From Vicingaceae bacterium (GTDB lineage Bacteria; Bacteroidota; Bacteroidia; Flavobacteriales_E; Vicingaceae), in assembly GCA_026003395.1 (NCBI GenBank), contig BPHE01000002.1, positions 224,549 to 288,548 on the forward strand: 64,000 nt of DNA, read 5' to 3'. The position numbers and the translations under genes are program-made. How positions within the stretch are numbered: position 1 is the first letter of the stretch; every line of letters begins with the position of its first letter. The notes beneath the pieces were generated by a model. It was given only the letters and a program-made list of their open reading frames with translations. It searched no databases and was not told the DNA's origin. Positions 1 through 9,702 of this stretch are shown piece after piece.

Positions 1-1
1 A

Positions 2-439
2 GAATTGGGTGCAGGTGGAGGAGCAGGAAACTTGATTGTTTGCGAAGTTTTGCGTTTTCATATTAACCCTGCAGTGTTAAATAAAGAAGGTAAAATCGAC
101 CCGTTCAAAATTGACTTAGTAGCCCGAATGGGAGGCAATTGGTATTGCAGAGCGCAAGGTGATGCACTTTTTGAAGTTGAAAAACCAATGAACCGTTTGG
201 GTATAGGCATAGACCAATTGCCCCAATCCATTGCTCAAAGCAAAGTGCTTACTCACAATGATCTGGCCCAATTAGCAGATTGTGACCAATTACCGGATTC
301 TCATGATGTTGACCAATATAAAAAACATTATCTGACCACTATTCCCGGAACCATTGAAGAAATGCACAAACACGCCCAAATGCTCATTCGACAAAAGAAA
401 ATTAAAGAAGCTTGGTTATATTTGTTGGCTTGTAGTTAA
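2..439 (+). CDS. Flavin reductase-like (flavoredoxin-type) protein, C-terminal part
   Basis: The reading frame is open from the first bases of the window, so this is the 3' part of a longer gene; the TTG at 5 is not its real start. The visible segment begins ELGAGGGAGNLIVCEVLR and continues with a conserved stretch around residues 40-50 (VARMGGNWYCRA). This is the pattern I know from the C-terminal half of the flavin reductase-like/flavoredoxin family, FMN-binding proteins that reduce or carry flavin. The Gly-rich turn precedes the core beta strand of the split-barrel fold. The stop lies 14 bases before the next gene on the same strand, so the two may be co-transcribed. Substrate and partner cannot be read from this fragment. 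Confidence 0.75.
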   Translation, partial: ELGAGGGAGNLIVCEVLRFHINPAVLNKEGKIDPFKIDLVARMGGNWYCRAQGDALFEVEKPMNRLGIGIDQLPQSIAQSKVLTHNDLAQLADCDQLPDSHDVDQYKKHYLTTIPGTIEEMHKHAQMLIRQKKIKEAWLYLLACS

Positions 440-453
440 CCCATCTTACCAAA

Positions 454-1848
454 ATGAAAAAAATTTCCGGTCTATATCACGATTTTTTTCAACGTTTTTT
501 TCCTTCTCCCTTCATGCTTGCCATCATTCTTACAGTGATCGTTTTTATCGCTTCGATTGGAATGTTTATCTCAAATGGAAACAACGGTTATGAGGCATTG
601 ATAAATTCATTTAATTCCTGGGAGAAAGGTTTCTGGAATGGTCCAATGTTGGAGTTTGCCTTTCAAATGATGGTCATGCTTACGTTTGGACATGCTCTTG
701 CCATTTCACCATTTTTTGAACGAAAAATTAAATCGTTGCTAAAGCATTTTCATAGCAATGCATCTTTGGCAGCAGTTACGGCATTGCTGGCCTGCCTTTC
801 GGCATGGTTCAACTGGGGTTTTGGTTTAATCATAGGGGCAGTGATGGCCAGAAAATCATATGAATACGCAGCATCAAACAATATACCCGTCAACTATCCT
901 TTAATTGCTGCAGCAGGTTATTCTGGTCTTATGATTTGGCATCAAGGCATATCCGGATCATCGCTTTCGAAAGTTTCTGAATATGGACATCTTCAAAAAC
1001 TCATGGTAGGAATGTTGCCGGAAGATGTACTATCAAATCTCCCGGATTTAATTTCGTATACTGACACGGTGTTTTCCTGGCAAAACCTTTTTGTTTCAAT
1101 TTTATCTTTAGTGTTCATTCCTTCATTTTTTTATATTTTGGGACGCACCGAACCGGTATCTATTGCCAATCAAAAATTTCAGGTCAAATTTACTCCGGTT
1201 CAATCCCGATCTGTTTCTGGAATAGAAGCCATCGAAGATTGGCCTTTTTTAGGAAAAATCATTGGAATGATTATTTTTGTTTATCTCGTATTGCAATATT
1301 TCATCCTGCCTGAAAAAATTACATTTGCCTTTCCGCCTAATCTGATTAACTTTTTTTTGTTGGCGTTGATCTTTTGGTTTCATGGTTCTTTGAAAAAAAT
1401 TCAACATGCCATTGATGATGCAATTGGAGGATCGGCCGGAATTTTATTGCAATTTCCTTTTTACTTTGGCATCATGGGTTTGATGAAAGACAGTGGAATG
1501 GTGCAAGTTATCAGCCGTCAGATCGTGGAATGGTCCTCTCCTCAATCTTTGCCATTCTTCACATTCATCAATTCTGCCATTGTCAACTTTTTTGTTCCCA
1601 GTGGAGGCGGTCAATGGGCAATACAAGCACCCATCATTATTCAATCTTGCATCGAAACAGGCAGTGATCTGTCTAAAAACATACTTGCTTTTGCTTATGG
1701 AGATCAATTAACAAACATGCTACAACCATTTTGGGCTATTCCGTTATTGGGAATTACTAAGTTACCCGCAAAAGACATTCTTCCTTACAGCACCATGCTG
1801 ATGTTTATAGGCATGATAATTTTTTCTCTCGGTATTCTTTTGTTTTGA
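454..1848 (+). CDS. atoE: Short-chain fatty acid transporter, AtoE family
   Basis: This is a 464-residue integral membrane protein with about ten hydrophobic segments spread over its whole length. It resembles the AtoE short-chain fatty acid (acetoacetate/butyrate) uptake family in the motifs SAWFNWGFGLIIGA (about residue 110), GGSAGILLQFPFYFGIMG (about 325) and FVPSGGGQWAIQAP (about 380), and the length is normal for that family. Its start ATG lies 14 bases after the upstream flavin-reductase-like gene. The presumed role is uptake of short-chain carboxylates across the inner membrane; the substrate is inferred from the family only. No promoter box was noticed directly upstream. Confidence 0.85.
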   Translation: MKKISGLYHDFFQRFFPSPFMLAIILTVIVFIASIGMFISNGNNGYEALINSFNSWEKGFWNGPMLEFAFQMMVMLTFGHALAISPFFERKIKSLLKHFHSNASLAAVTALLACLSAWFNWGFGLIIGAVMARKSYEYAASNNIPVNYPLIAAAGYSGLMIWHQGISGSSLSKVSEYGHLQKLMVGMLPEDVLSNLPDLISYTDTVFSWQNLFVSILSLVFIPSFFYILGRTEPVSIANQKFQVKFTPVQSRSVSGIEAIEDWPFLGKIIGMIIFVYLVLQYFILPEKITFAFPPNLINFFLLALIFWFHGSLKKIQHAIDDAIGGSAGILLQFPFYFGIMGLMKDSGMVQVISRQIVEWSSPQSLPFFTFINSAIVNFFVPSGGGQWAIQAPIIIQSCIETGSDLSKNILAFAYGDQLTNMLQPFWAIPLLGITKLPAKDILPYSTMLMFIGMIIFSLGILLF

Positions 1849-1933
1849 TTGAAATCATTACTCTTTATGATAATAATGCCATTTATTTCTTCTTAATTGA
1901 CGTTAAATGTATGTCAATTTGACTTTCATTTTT

Positions 1934-1941
1934 TACTTTTG
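1934..1941 (+). promoter_or_regulatory. Bacteroidota-type -7 box upstream of the zinc peptidase
   Basis: TACTTTTG matches the TAnnTTTG consensus and sits 65 bases before the ATG at 2007. I did not find a correctly spaced upstream TTG, so only half of the promoter is supported. Confidence 0.35.
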
Positions 1942-2006
1942 TCATGATAAATGCAAACGGCATAAATCTTGAAAAGCATTGATCTATAAATTAAAAATTA
2001 AAAATT

Positions 2007-2720
2007 ATGTTGTTGTTCATATATGACGGTGGAATATTGCTGATCGGCATCATCACCATGATTGTCAGCATGTATGTTAGTTGGAAGCTGCGCTCGAAAT
2101 TCAAAGAATTTTCTCAAATGCAGCTTTCGCAACCTCTTTCAGGCAAAGAAATTGCCGAAGCGATGCTTCGCGACCACAATATTACCGATGTGAAAGTCAT
2201 CAGTGTTGAAGGAGAATTAACCGATCATTACAACCCAATCAATAAAACGATCAATCTGAGCCATGATGTGTATTATGGACGTAATGCGGCGGCGGCGGCT
2301 GTTGCTGCCCACGAAACCGGTCATGCCATTCAGCATGCTACGGCCTACTCTATGTTGAAACTGCGCAGTGCCTTAGTGCCTCTTCAAAATGCAAGTGCCA
2401 AAATTTTAAATATCATTGTGATATTGAGTATTTTTGGAGGATTTCTTATTTACGGCACAATACCCATCGACTTGGTATTGTATGTCATTATTGCCACTTA
2501 CGGCATTATGACCTTGTTTGCTTTTGTCACATTACCTGTAGAATTCGACGCCAGTAGAAGAGCTTTAGTGTGGATCAAACAAAGAGGCATTGTCACATCC
2601 TCTGAATACAGTCAGGCTAAAGAAGCCCTTACCTGGGCTGCTTTGACATATGTTGTGGCAGCATTGGGCTCATTGGCAACTTTGTTATATTACATTTCCC
2701 TTTTGAGTCGGAGAGATTAA
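2007..2720 (+). CDS. Membrane zinc metallopeptidase, YugP-like
   Basis: This 237-residue protein has a membrane segment at about residues 7-25, an HETGH zinc-binding motif (HExxH) at residues 102-106 and two or three further hydrophobic segments in the C-terminal half. A conserved VEFDASRRAL stretch near residue 178 probably supplies the third zinc ligand. This is the arrangement of the YugP-like Zn_peptidase_2 family. Its natural substrate is not known from the family, so I assign only a membrane protease role. The last 36 bases overlap the 3' end of the convergent folC gene. A -7 promoter-like box lies 65 bases upstream, so it is probably transcribed on its own. Confidence 0.85.
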   Translation: MLLFIYDGGILLIGIITMIVSMYVSWKLRSKFKEFSQMQLSQPLSGKEIAEAMLRDHNITDVKVISVEGELTDHYNPINKTINLSHDVYYGRNAAAAAVAAHETGHAIQHATAYSMLKLRSALVPLQNASAKILNIIVILSIFGGFLIYGTIPIDLVLYVIIATYGIMTLFAFVTLPVEFDASRRALVWIKQRGIVTSSEYSQAKEALTWAALTYVVAALGSLATLLYYISLLSRRD

Positions 2721-3965
2721 GTCGTTTTGCAACGCCAGCAAAATGTCGGAAACTACAAAAAAGCTGCCTGTGGCTACAATAAGTGTCTTTTGATCAGCTT
2801 CTTCAATGGCTGCTTTAAGAGCTTCAACAGGCGTTGCAAAACATCTAAAACCCAACCCCCGGAAATGTTTTGCCAACTCTTCAACAGGCAATCCCCTTGG
2901 AACATCAGGTTTACATAAGTAATAGGTATATTCAACCGGAAGCAACCCTGCTATCTTACCAACATCTTTATCTTTGACAACCCCAAATACAATTGACACC
3001 TTCTTGTCCGGAAATTTTTGAATGTTTTGCAATAATTCTTTGATGCCGGCTTCATTATGAGCAACATCTATAAATATCAAAGGTTTTTCACTCAATTTTT
3101 CAAACCTGCCCCTGAAACCTGTGTTGGTTGAAACATTCCTGACACCAGATACAAATTCCGGCAGGTCTATAGAAAATTTATCTTTGATAATTTCTTTTGT
3201 TGCCCAAACGCAAAGTAAATTTTTTCGTTGAAAATCCGGCAAATCTTTTAAAATGTCTGCCGGGATTTGATTTTCGAAAGAATTCTTCCATAAACTCGCT
3301 GTATAAAAAGGGGCTTTTTTTTCTAATGCAATTTTTTTGAAAACATGGCTGTAATTTGCATCATCTTCACTCAATAAAAATGGCTTCGATGGTTTGATAA
3401 TCCCTGCTTTTTCAAAAGCAATTTTCTCCAATGTATCTCCCAAAAATTGCTGATGATCAAAAGAAACATTCGTGACGATAGAAACTACCGGATCAACTAC
3501 ATTAGTAGAATCTAACCTTCCCCCCATTCCCACCTCTATCACTGCAACATCCACTTGTTGATCGGCAAAATATTGAAATGCCAAACCGGTAGTCCATTCA
3601 AAAAATGATAATTTAAGCGTATCAACTTCTTTTTTATAGCGTTTAACAAATTCGATTATATAATTTTCATCTATCCATTTTCCGTCAATCTTGATTCTTT
3701 CTCTGTAGTCAATCAAGTGTGGTGAGGTAAATAATCCCGTCTTGTATCCGGCTTCTTGCAACACAGACGCTAAATAATGCGTCACCGAACCTTTTCCATT
3801 TGTCCCTCCAACGTGTATTACAGGAAATCTTCTATAAGGATGGCCGAGAATATCCATCCAAGCCACTGTCAATGACAGATCAGCTTTATATGCAGGGGCG
3901 CCTACCCTTTGAAACATCGGCAGACATGAGTAAAGATAATCCAATACTTCTTTGTAAGTATTCAT
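2685..3965 (-). CDS. folC: Bifunctional folylpolyglutamate / dihydrofolate synthase
   Basis: The 426-residue protein carries the Mur-ligase-type P-loop GTNGKGS at residues 54-60 and the downstream family motifs EVGMGGRLDSTN and TNVSFDHQQFLG. It ends with the FolC C-terminal domain (IDVAHNEAGI, VATGSFFVV). FolC adds glutamates to folates and joins dihydropteroate to glutamate, in the cytoplasm. It is the last gene of a minus-strand run: the tonB-like gene ends only 3 bases upstream of its ATG. folK, a second folate gene, lies far away at 60.5 kb. Its 3' end overlaps the zinc peptidase gene tail to tail by 36 bases. Confidence 0.92.
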   Translation of the reverse strand: MNTYKEVLDYLYSCLPMFQRVGAPAYKADLSLTVAWMDILGHPYRRFPVIHVGGTNGKGSVTHYLASVLQEAGYKTGLFTSPHLIDYRERIKIDGKWIDENYIIEFVKRYKKEVDTLKLSFFEWTTGLAFQYFADQQVDVAVIEVGMGGRLDSTNVVDPVVSIVTNVSFDHQQFLGDTLEKIAFEKAGIIKPSKPFLLSEDDANYSHVFKKIALEKKAPFYTASLWKNSFENQIPADILKDLPDFQRKNLLCVWATKEIIKDKFSIDLPEFVSGVRNVSTNTGFRGRFEKLSEKPLIFIDVAHNEAGIKELLQNIQKFPDKKVSIVFGVVKDKDVGKIAGLLPVEYTYYLCKPDVPRGLPVEELAKHFRGLGFRCFATPVEALKAAIEEADQKTLIVATGSFFVVSDILLALQNDLISPTQKGNVI

Positions 3966-3968
3966 AAA

Positions 3969-4736
3969 TTAATTGAGGATAAAACGGAAAGTAATGGTGC
4001 CTCGTTGTTCTTCCGGAGCATCCGCTTTAACGGAGAATCTTGTTTTTAATGCAGCTTCAGTGGCTTTTTTATACAAAACCGGACTTGTGGTGGTTGACCC
4101 TCTGTAACCGGGCTTTGCCCTCACCACACGACCATCACGATCAACCCATATCTCCACCACCACAATACCTTGCTCTTGGGAATCGTCATCGATTGAAGGA
4201 TATGATTTTACGGTACGTCCATTTAGTGAATAGCTGATGTTGCTGCCATTTCCTCCGCCACTAAACTGACCGGAGTTAGGATCGCCATCTTGTTCTCCTT
4301 GATTTCCCGGCCGGCCTGTATTTCCTTCATCAGCCGGTTTACCGGTATTTTGATTTTTTTTCCAGGTATTGAGTAAGTTTTTGAGTTCTTCTTTCACTTT
4401 TTCTTCTTCTGTTTTTTCTTTCTTTTTATCCACCTTTTTATCCGGCTTGTTTTTTTCCTTTGGCAATTCTATTGATTCAGGTTCATCTTGAGTGAGAATA
4501 TTTTCTTCGGTTTCCGGACTTACTGGCGGTTGAGTGTTTTGTGATTGAGGTTGCGGCTCGTTTTCTTGTATGTTCATACCCGTATTGTCGTATCCAAAAT
4601 CCACCACTATTCCTTGCTCGGGAATTGGCTCAATATGTTTCAACCCGACATACATAAACAATAAAATTAATGCCACATGAACAACGATAGTAATGATTAA
4701 ACTAACTTTTTCTTCTTTTTTTTCTAAAACAGCCAT
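3969..4736 (-). CDS. TonB-family energy transducer
   Basis: The 255-residue protein has the TonB layout: a short cytoplasmic start, one hydrophobic segment at about residues 12-29, a long acidic/proline/lysine-rich periplasmic spacer (residues 55-140) and a C-terminal globular domain. That domain contains VVVEIWVDRDGRVVRAKPG and ends TFRFILN. TonB proteins carry proton-motive energy from an ExbB-ExbD motor to outer-membrane receptors. The exbD and exbB genes lie immediately upstream with gaps of 8 and 6 bases, so the three form one functional unit. The N-terminal SxxxH-like face is present (SLIITIVVH). Which receptor it serves cannot be told. Confidence 0.85.
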   Translation of the reverse strand: MAVLEKKEEKVSLIITIVVHVALILLFMYVGLKHIEPIPEQGIVVDFGYDNTGMNIQENEPQPQSQNTQPPVSPETEENILTQDEPESIELPKEKNKPDKKVDKKKEKTEEEKVKEELKNLLNTWKKNQNTGKPADEGNTGRPGNQGEQDGDPNSGQFSGGGNGSNISYSLNGRTVKSYPSIDDDSQEQGIVVVEIWVDRDGRVVRAKPGYRGSTTTSPVLYKKATEAALKTRFSVKADAPEEQRGTITFRFILN

Positions 4737-4744
4737 GCTTTATC

Positions 4745-5137
4745 TTATTTTGGACTTGTGGCAATGACGAGTTTATATTTGTTTCTTGCCGCTATATCCA
4801 TAATTTTCACGACAAAACCATGAGGGACCATTTCGTCGGCCTTTAAAACTATACCGGGATTTTCTTTTTGCGCCATGATTGGTTTAAGCTGCTCTTCCAA
4901 AGTTTCAATCGGAAATTCTTTACCATTCAAAAAGAATTTGCCGTCTGCAGTTATGACAATAGTGACTGTTTTAGGATTATTGGTTTTTTGCTTGCTTTTA
5001 GGTAAAACAACGTTTAATCCGTATGGTGTAATCAAGGTAGAAATCACTATAAAAAATATCAATAAAAGAAACACAATATCAGTCATGGATGCCATGCTGA
5101 ATTCCGCTTTTATTTTTGATTGCGTTCTTAAGCTCAT
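4745..5137 (-). CDS. exbD: ExbD/TolR-type biopolymer transport protein
   Basis: This 130-residue protein has one N-terminal membrane helix (residues 20-38) that contains the conserved proton-path aspartate in SMTDIVFLLLIFF (Asp20). A small periplasmic domain follows (TVVLPKSK-like segment, then VITADGKFFLNGKEF). It forms the proton-driven motor with ExbB and energises the TonB protein encoded next. The intergenic gaps are 6 and 8 bases, which indicates one transcript. Length and topology are normal for the family. Confidence 0.9.
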   Translation of the reverse strand: MSLRTQSKIKAEFSMASMTDIVFLLLIFFIVISTLITPYGLNVVLPKSKQKTNNPKTVTIVITADGKFFLNGKEFPIETLEEQLKPIMAQKENPGIVLKADEMVPHGFVVKIMDIAARNKYKLVIATSPK

Positions 5138-5143
5138 AAGAAG

Positions 5144-5854
5144 TTATTTGACAGGTTCGTTCAATAAATCCATAAATTCCATAATACGGGCTTCTAGTTT
5201 GTACACCACTCTTTCGACACGTGCCACCAATACATTGTATCCCACATAGGCAATGATACCAATGACCAAACCTGTGGCCGTTGTCACCATGGCCTGCATA
5301 ATGCCTCCGGCAAGGTTGGCAATTTCCACTTCGTTACCGGCCGTATACATGTCATGAAATGTTTTTATCATTCCTAAAACTGTCCCTAAGAAACCCAACA
5401 TGGGAGCGGCTCCTGATATGGTCGCCAGCCAGGACAAGGATTTTTCCAGTTTTGCAACCTCCAATTTTCCCGTATTTTCAATAGCTGTCTTTATATCGTT
5501 CAAGGGACGGCCAAATCTGGATATGCCTTTCTCCACCATTCTGGCAACAGGACTTTGATTCATTTTACAGAGATTTAATGCCGATTCTATTTTTCCGTCA
5601 AGAATATAATCTTTTATCTGCATCATAAAGTTGGGATCTTCTTTTTGAGCTTTGTTAATGGCTATCATTCTTTCAATGATGATATACACCGCAAACATCG
5701 ACATCAATCCCATGGGTATCATAATATACCATCCACCCATCATGATTAATTCCCATACTGATATAGTTTCCACACGAGATACTTCAGCCACTGCTCCTAA
5801 GGAATCTCCCGTCATTTGAATTTGCAAGATCACCGGTAATTTCATATAATTCAA
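5144..5854 (-). CDS. exbB: ExbB/TolQ/MotA-type proton channel protein
   Basis: This 236-residue protein has three hydrophobic segments (about residues 45-65, 145-165 and 190-215). The last two contain the family signature GAAPMLGFLGTVLGMI and the conserved Thr-rich third helix AMVTTATGLVIGIIAY. It forms the inner-membrane channel that works with ExbD and TonB. It is the first gene of the exbB-exbD-tonB-folC run. The 84 bases upstream, up to the end of nhaD, are AT-rich and could hold a promoter, but I found no convincing -7 box there. Confidence 0.9.
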   Translation of the reverse strand: MNYMKLPVILQIQMTGDSLGAVAEVSRVETISVWELIMMGGWYIMIPMGLMSMFAVYIIIERMIAINKAQKEDPNFMMQIKDYILDGKIESALNLCKMNQSPVARMVEKGISRFGRPLNDIKTAIENTGKLEVAKLEKSLSWLATISGAAPMLGFLGTVLGMIKTFHDMYTAGNEVEIANLAGGIMQAMVTTATGLVIGIIAYVGYNVLVARVERVVYKLEARIMEFMDLLNEPVK

Positions 5855-5938
5855 TTATTTAATGTTTAACGAAATTATGCATTTTTTTATTGCTTGGTAT
5901 ATTGATATCCTGTTTTTATACGTTATTGAATTTGATTA

Positions 5939-7321
5939 TCATGGCATCACCTGCGCTGATTCAATAATAAACCAATGGTGTGTATAAATATACACAATGG
6001 CACCGGCAAAATAGCCCAGTAATGCCAGCAAGGTCATTTTTTTTAGATACCAAATAAAATCAATTTTCTCGATACCCATCACAGCCACACCTGCAGCTGA
6101 CCCAATAATCAGTGCACTTCCGCCCGTACCTGCAGCATAAGCTATAAACTCCCAAAATACATGATCGGTAGGAAAATCATACATTCCCATGGATGCAGCC
6201 ACCAAAGGAACATTATCAACTATAGAAGACAACAATCCTATTGTCAATACCACAATGTTTTGATTGGGGATCCATTCGTCCAATTTTACTGCAAGATGAT
6301 GTAAAATGCCTGTAGATTCCAATGCGGTGATTGCCGAAAGTATTCCCAGGAAAAACAACACGCTTGGAGTATCAATTTTCTTTAAAACATCAATAACTTT
6401 ATAAGCCGAATGTTTGGATTGGTCTGCCCGGTGATTTAATATCTCCGACACAACCCATAATATTCCCAAGCTAAACAACATACCCATATATGGGGGCAAA
6501 TGTGTAAGTGTTTTAAATACCGGCACGAATATCAATCCTCCTACTCCCAAGCTGAATATAATTTTTTTGTGGCTTTCTTTGATAGGTTTTTTATGCGATT
6601 CGGTATTTTTTACCGGTTGAATGTTTCCCTTCATGGTGAAGGATAAATAAATCAATGGAATAGCCAAACAAACGATACTGGGAAGAATGAGCGTTTTAAT
6701 GATATTGGCAGCCGTAATTTGTCCGCCAATCCATAGCATGGTTGTGGTAACATCACCTATGGGCGACCAGGCCCCCCCCGCATTTGCGGCAATAACCACC
6801 ATGCCGGCAAAAAACATTCTTTCTTTTTTATCGGCAATTAATTTTTTCAACAATGAAACCATCACAATGGAAGTAGTCAAATTATCCAAAATGGCAGAAA
6901 GAAAAAACGTCAAAAAACCGGTAACCCAAAGCAATTTGACTTTATTTTTAGTTGTTATTCTGTCAGTAATAATCGAAAAACCCTCATAAGCGTCAATTAA
7001 CTCGACAATAGTCATGGCTCCCATCAAGAAAAACAATATGGAAGCAATCTCTCCCAAATAGTGCAGAATTTGATATTCGCCCACATAATATGTAATTAAC
7101 TCGTGTTTTGTGAAATTCCTCCCCAACTCATTGACATAGGTCAGGAAAGATTGTGGAAGCCGGCTTATGTCAACAACTTCGTGAGCAAACAACATGTAGA
7201 TAGTCCAGCACAACACTCCGGTAAGCAAAGCACTTGCTGCTTTATCTACCTTGATAGGATGTTCCAGGGCTATGGCAAGATAGCCAATAACAAAAACGGC
7301 AATCATTAAAATTTCCATCAT
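5939..7321 (-). CDS. nhaD: Na+/H+ antiporter, NhaD type
   Basis: This 460-residue polytopic membrane protein belongs to the ion transporter superfamily. The motifs SAILDNLTTSIVMVSLL (about residue 140), ANAGGAWSPIGDVTTTMLW (about 180) and SSIVDNVPLVAASMGMYDF (about 370) fit NhaD, which exchanges internal sodium for protons. The paired DN motifs in the two half-repeats are the expected ion-binding region. It lies 12 bases downstream of the mechanosensitive channel gene on the same strand. An antiporter and an osmotic channel in one run suggests salt or osmotic homeostasis (inference). Confidence 0.88.
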   Translation of the reverse strand: MMEILMIAVFVIGYLAIALEHPIKVDKAASALLTGVLCWTIYMLFAHEVVDISRLPQSFLTYVNELGRNFTKHELITYYVGEYQILHYLGEIASILFFLMGAMTIVELIDAYEGFSIITDRITTKNKVKLLWVTGFLTFFLSAILDNLTTSIVMVSLLKKLIADKKERMFFAGMVVIAANAGGAWSPIGDVTTTMLWIGGQITAANIIKTLILPSIVCLAIPLIYLSFTMKGNIQPVKNTESHKKPIKESHKKIIFSLGVGGLIFVPVFKTLTHLPPYMGMLFSLGILWVVSEILNHRADQSKHSAYKVIDVLKKIDTPSVLFFLGILSAITALESTGILHHLAVKLDEWIPNQNIVVLTIGLLSSIVDNVPLVAASMGMYDFPTDHVFWEFIAYAAGTGGSALIIGSAAGVAVMGIEKIDFIWYLKKMTLLALLGYFAGAIVYIYTHHWFIIESAQVMP

Positions 7322-7333
7322 AGTTTTTTATAT

Positions 7334-8446
7334 TTATTGTTTTAAGAAAGCCGATGGCATTTTTTCTATATAAACCGACGTTGAAGGAAAAGCAAAAGAA
7401 CTTCCATTCTTTTCGACAATTTCCATTATTTTAAAATTAATTTCTTCCCTTATTTGCAGATATACATTCCAATCCATTGTGTCGATAAAATATTGTACAA
7501 GGATCAGAAGTGCACTGTCTCCAAATTCATGAAACCTCACTACGCCGTCTTGATTGGTGTGAGGATGATCGTCTATGTATTTTTGAATCTCTTCAACAAT
7601 TTTTTTTATTTGCTCCGCTTTTGTGCCATAAGTAACTCCAACATTAAATCTTACTCTTCTGAAAGTCCGTAAAGTTAAATTATCCAATTCTGAATCGACC
7701 AGTTTTTTATTTGGAATAGTTAAATAACTTTTCTCAAGTGTTCTAATTCTCGTGCTCCGGATACCAACTTTTTCTACCACCCCTGTTATACCATTGATAG
7801 TGATCAAGTCGCCCACGACAAATGGTTTATCCAAAAATATAACCAGCGAGCCAAGCATGTTTTCCAACGTTTCTTTAGATGCCATGGCAAGAGCCAATCC
7901 GCCTATTCCGATTCCTGCCACCAATGTTCCTATATTTATATTAAAAACCGTACTTAAAATAATTAACCCGACAAAAACGACTACCAAAATTTTCAATAAA
8001 TCCACCAAAAAAGGGATAATTTGGTCATCTGTTTTGGTTTCGGTTTTTTCGGCACGTTTCATCAAAATCAAGCCCAACCCGTCGACCGCTTTCATTAAAA
8101 TTCTCAATATCACATAACCAATGACCAAACCGTAAATGGTATGAAGAATATTTTTTATGCCTAATTTGCTTTCGGGCTCAATATCCCAAGATGGTGGAAA
8201 TGAGAGATGATTAAAGGCAAGATAAACAAAAATCAACAAGATAAAATCCATGATAGGTTTGCCAAGAAGATTCCGAAAATCACTCAACGGAATTTCTTCA
8301 GTATATTTTTTCAACAACTTGTAACAAGTAAAGATGATAAAATTTGACAATCTGCGTTTGATGATGAATGCCAACAAAATCCAGCCGGCAAACCATAAAT
8401 AATCCTCAACTGTATTACCTAAAAAAACTCTATCTAACCAATTCAT
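7334..8446 (-). CDS. Small-conductance mechanosensitive channel, MscS family
   Basis: This 370-residue protein has four N-terminal hydrophobic segments, then the pore helix and MscS core (GIGGLALAMASKETLENMLG, about residues 180-199). The beta-domain follows (PFVVGDLITINGITGVVEKVG, then LTIPNKKLVDSELDN) with an alpha/beta C-terminal part. It is longer at the N-terminus than E. coli MscS, like YbdG/YnaI-type members. Such channels open under membrane tension and release solutes during hypo-osmotic shock. The start ATG at 8446 lies inside the last 17 bases of the dehydrogenase gene, which indicates translational coupling; nhaD follows 12 bases downstream. Confidence 0.88.
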   Translation of the reverse strand: MNWLDRVFLGNTVEDYLWFAGWILLAFIIKRRLSNFIIFTCYKLLKKYTEEIPLSDFRNLLGKPIMDFILLIFVYLAFNHLSFPPSWDIEPESKLGIKNILHTIYGLVIGYVILRILMKAVDGLGLILMKRAEKTETKTDDQIIPFLVDLLKILVVVFVGLIILSTVFNINIGTLVAGIGIGGLALAMASKETLENMLGSLVIFLDKPFVVGDLITINGITGVVEKVGIRSTRIRTLEKSYLTIPNKKLVDSELDNLTLRTFRRVRFNVGVTYGTKAEQIKKIVEEIQKYIDDHPHTNQDGVVRFHEFGDSALLILVQYFIDTMDWNVYLQIREEINFKIMEIVEKNGSSFAFPSTSVYIEKMPSAFLKQ

Positions 8447-9686
8447 GCTGATTGTTTTTTAATTTTTGCAATGCGATTTGAAATGCTGTTTGTGAAAACA
8501 AAGTTTCTTTATTATTCAAAGTCAAAACTTCATCGATAGCTTTTTCAATGGTTTTGCTTACATCCGAAAAAATTGCTTCGTCATCAAAATTTTCTATGGG
8601 TTGCATGCAAAATGCAAATGTACGCGCCATTCCACAATTGGCAATAAAGTCCGGAATTAAAGTAAAATTCCGGTCGGCCCATTGCATGGTAGGACCATAA
8701 AAAATTTCCGGGTCATTAAAAGGAACATTAGCTCCTGATGCTATCATTTTCACTCCGACTTTTTTCAATCTTTCCAAATGTTCCAAAGACACAATTCTTG
8801 AAGCTGCGCAAGGTAAAAAAATATCGGCCTCTACATCCCAAATCTTACGATTTATTTCTTCAAACGTTAAAAGTTCGTTCGAATGCAGACGATTGCCCTT
8901 TTTTTCGAGAAATAACTTTCTTATGTCTTGATGATCGAACCCTTTTTCATTTATTAACCCCCCTTCCCTGTCAATGATACCTACTATTTTGGCTCCCAAT
9001 AAACTTTGATAATATGCGGCTGCCGATGCCACGTTGCCCCATCCTTGCACAATCACCTTCTTCCCTTCATTGGTTTGACCGGTTTTTTCCAAATAAATTC
9101 TGACAGATTCGGAAACACCCCAGCCGGTTACCATGTCGGCAACCGTGTATTTTTTTTGGACATCCGGCGAATACCGTTGGTCGACAATAACTTTGGAAAC
9201 TATACTTTGCAAATTGCCGATCATTTTACGTTTATCCTCACCGGATAAGCCGTCAAAATGACCATTGATAACTCCTTCTTGCGGATGTAAGATATTTAAA
9301 GAAGCTGTGATAGGAATCACCTCATGTATTTCGTCAACATTCAAATCTCCCCCGGTGCCGTAATAATTTTTTAAAAGGGGGCGAATGGCTTTATACCAAC
9401 GCTGCAATACATCATTTTTTCTGGGGTCGGCCGGATCGAAATTTATGCCGGATTTGGCCCCTCCTATTTGTGGGCCCGAAACAGTAAATTTAATCTCCAT
9501 CGTTTTGGCAAGCGAAACAACCTCATGCTTATTCAGTCCTTTTCTCATTCTTGTGCCTCCACCTGCTGCACCACCCCTCAATGAATTAATAACCACCCAA
9601 CCTTCGGCACCGGTTTCACGGTCATGCCACTCAAATATTATTTCAGGCTCTTCGGCTTCAAATTTCTTCAGTTCGTCAATGACCAT
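8430..9686 (-). CDS. Glu/Leu/Phe/Val dehydrogenase (probable glutamate dehydrogenase)
   Basis: The 418-residue enzyme has the amino-acid dehydrogenase dimerisation domain with GGAAGGGTRMR and the catalytic-lysine region QIGGAKSGINFDP (about residues 75-87). A Rossmann NAD(P)-binding domain follows (VIVQGWGNVASAAAYY, about 212-227), with ANCGMARTFAFCMQP near the C-terminus. Enzymes of this type interconvert an amino acid with its 2-oxo acid plus ammonia. Glutamate is the likeliest substrate, but the sequence does not settle it. The gene overlaps the MscS gene by 17 bases and starts 30 bases after anmK. A -7-like box sits just upstream. Confidence 0.82.
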   Translation of the reverse strand: MVIDELKKFEAEEPEIIFEWHDRETGAEGWVVINSLRGGAAGGGTRMRKGLNKHEVVSLAKTMEIKFTVSGPQIGGAKSGINFDPADPRKNDVLQRWYKAIRPLLKNYYGTGGDLNVDEIHEVIPITASLNILHPQEGVINGHFDGLSGEDKRKMIGNLQSIVSKVIVDQRYSPDVQKKYTVADMVTGWGVSESVRIYLEKTGQTNEGKKVIVQGWGNVASAAAYYQSLLGAKIVGIIDREGGLINEKGFDHQDIRKLFLEKKGNRLHSNELLTFEEINRKIWDVEADIFLPCAASRIVSLEHLERLKKVGVKMIASGANVPFNDPEIFYGPTMQWADRNFTLIPDFIANCGMARTFAFCMQPIENFDDEAIFSDVSKTIEKAIDEVLTLNNKETLFSQTAFQIALQKLKNNQHELVR

Positions 9687-9702
9687 TCTTTTATTGTTTG
9701 GG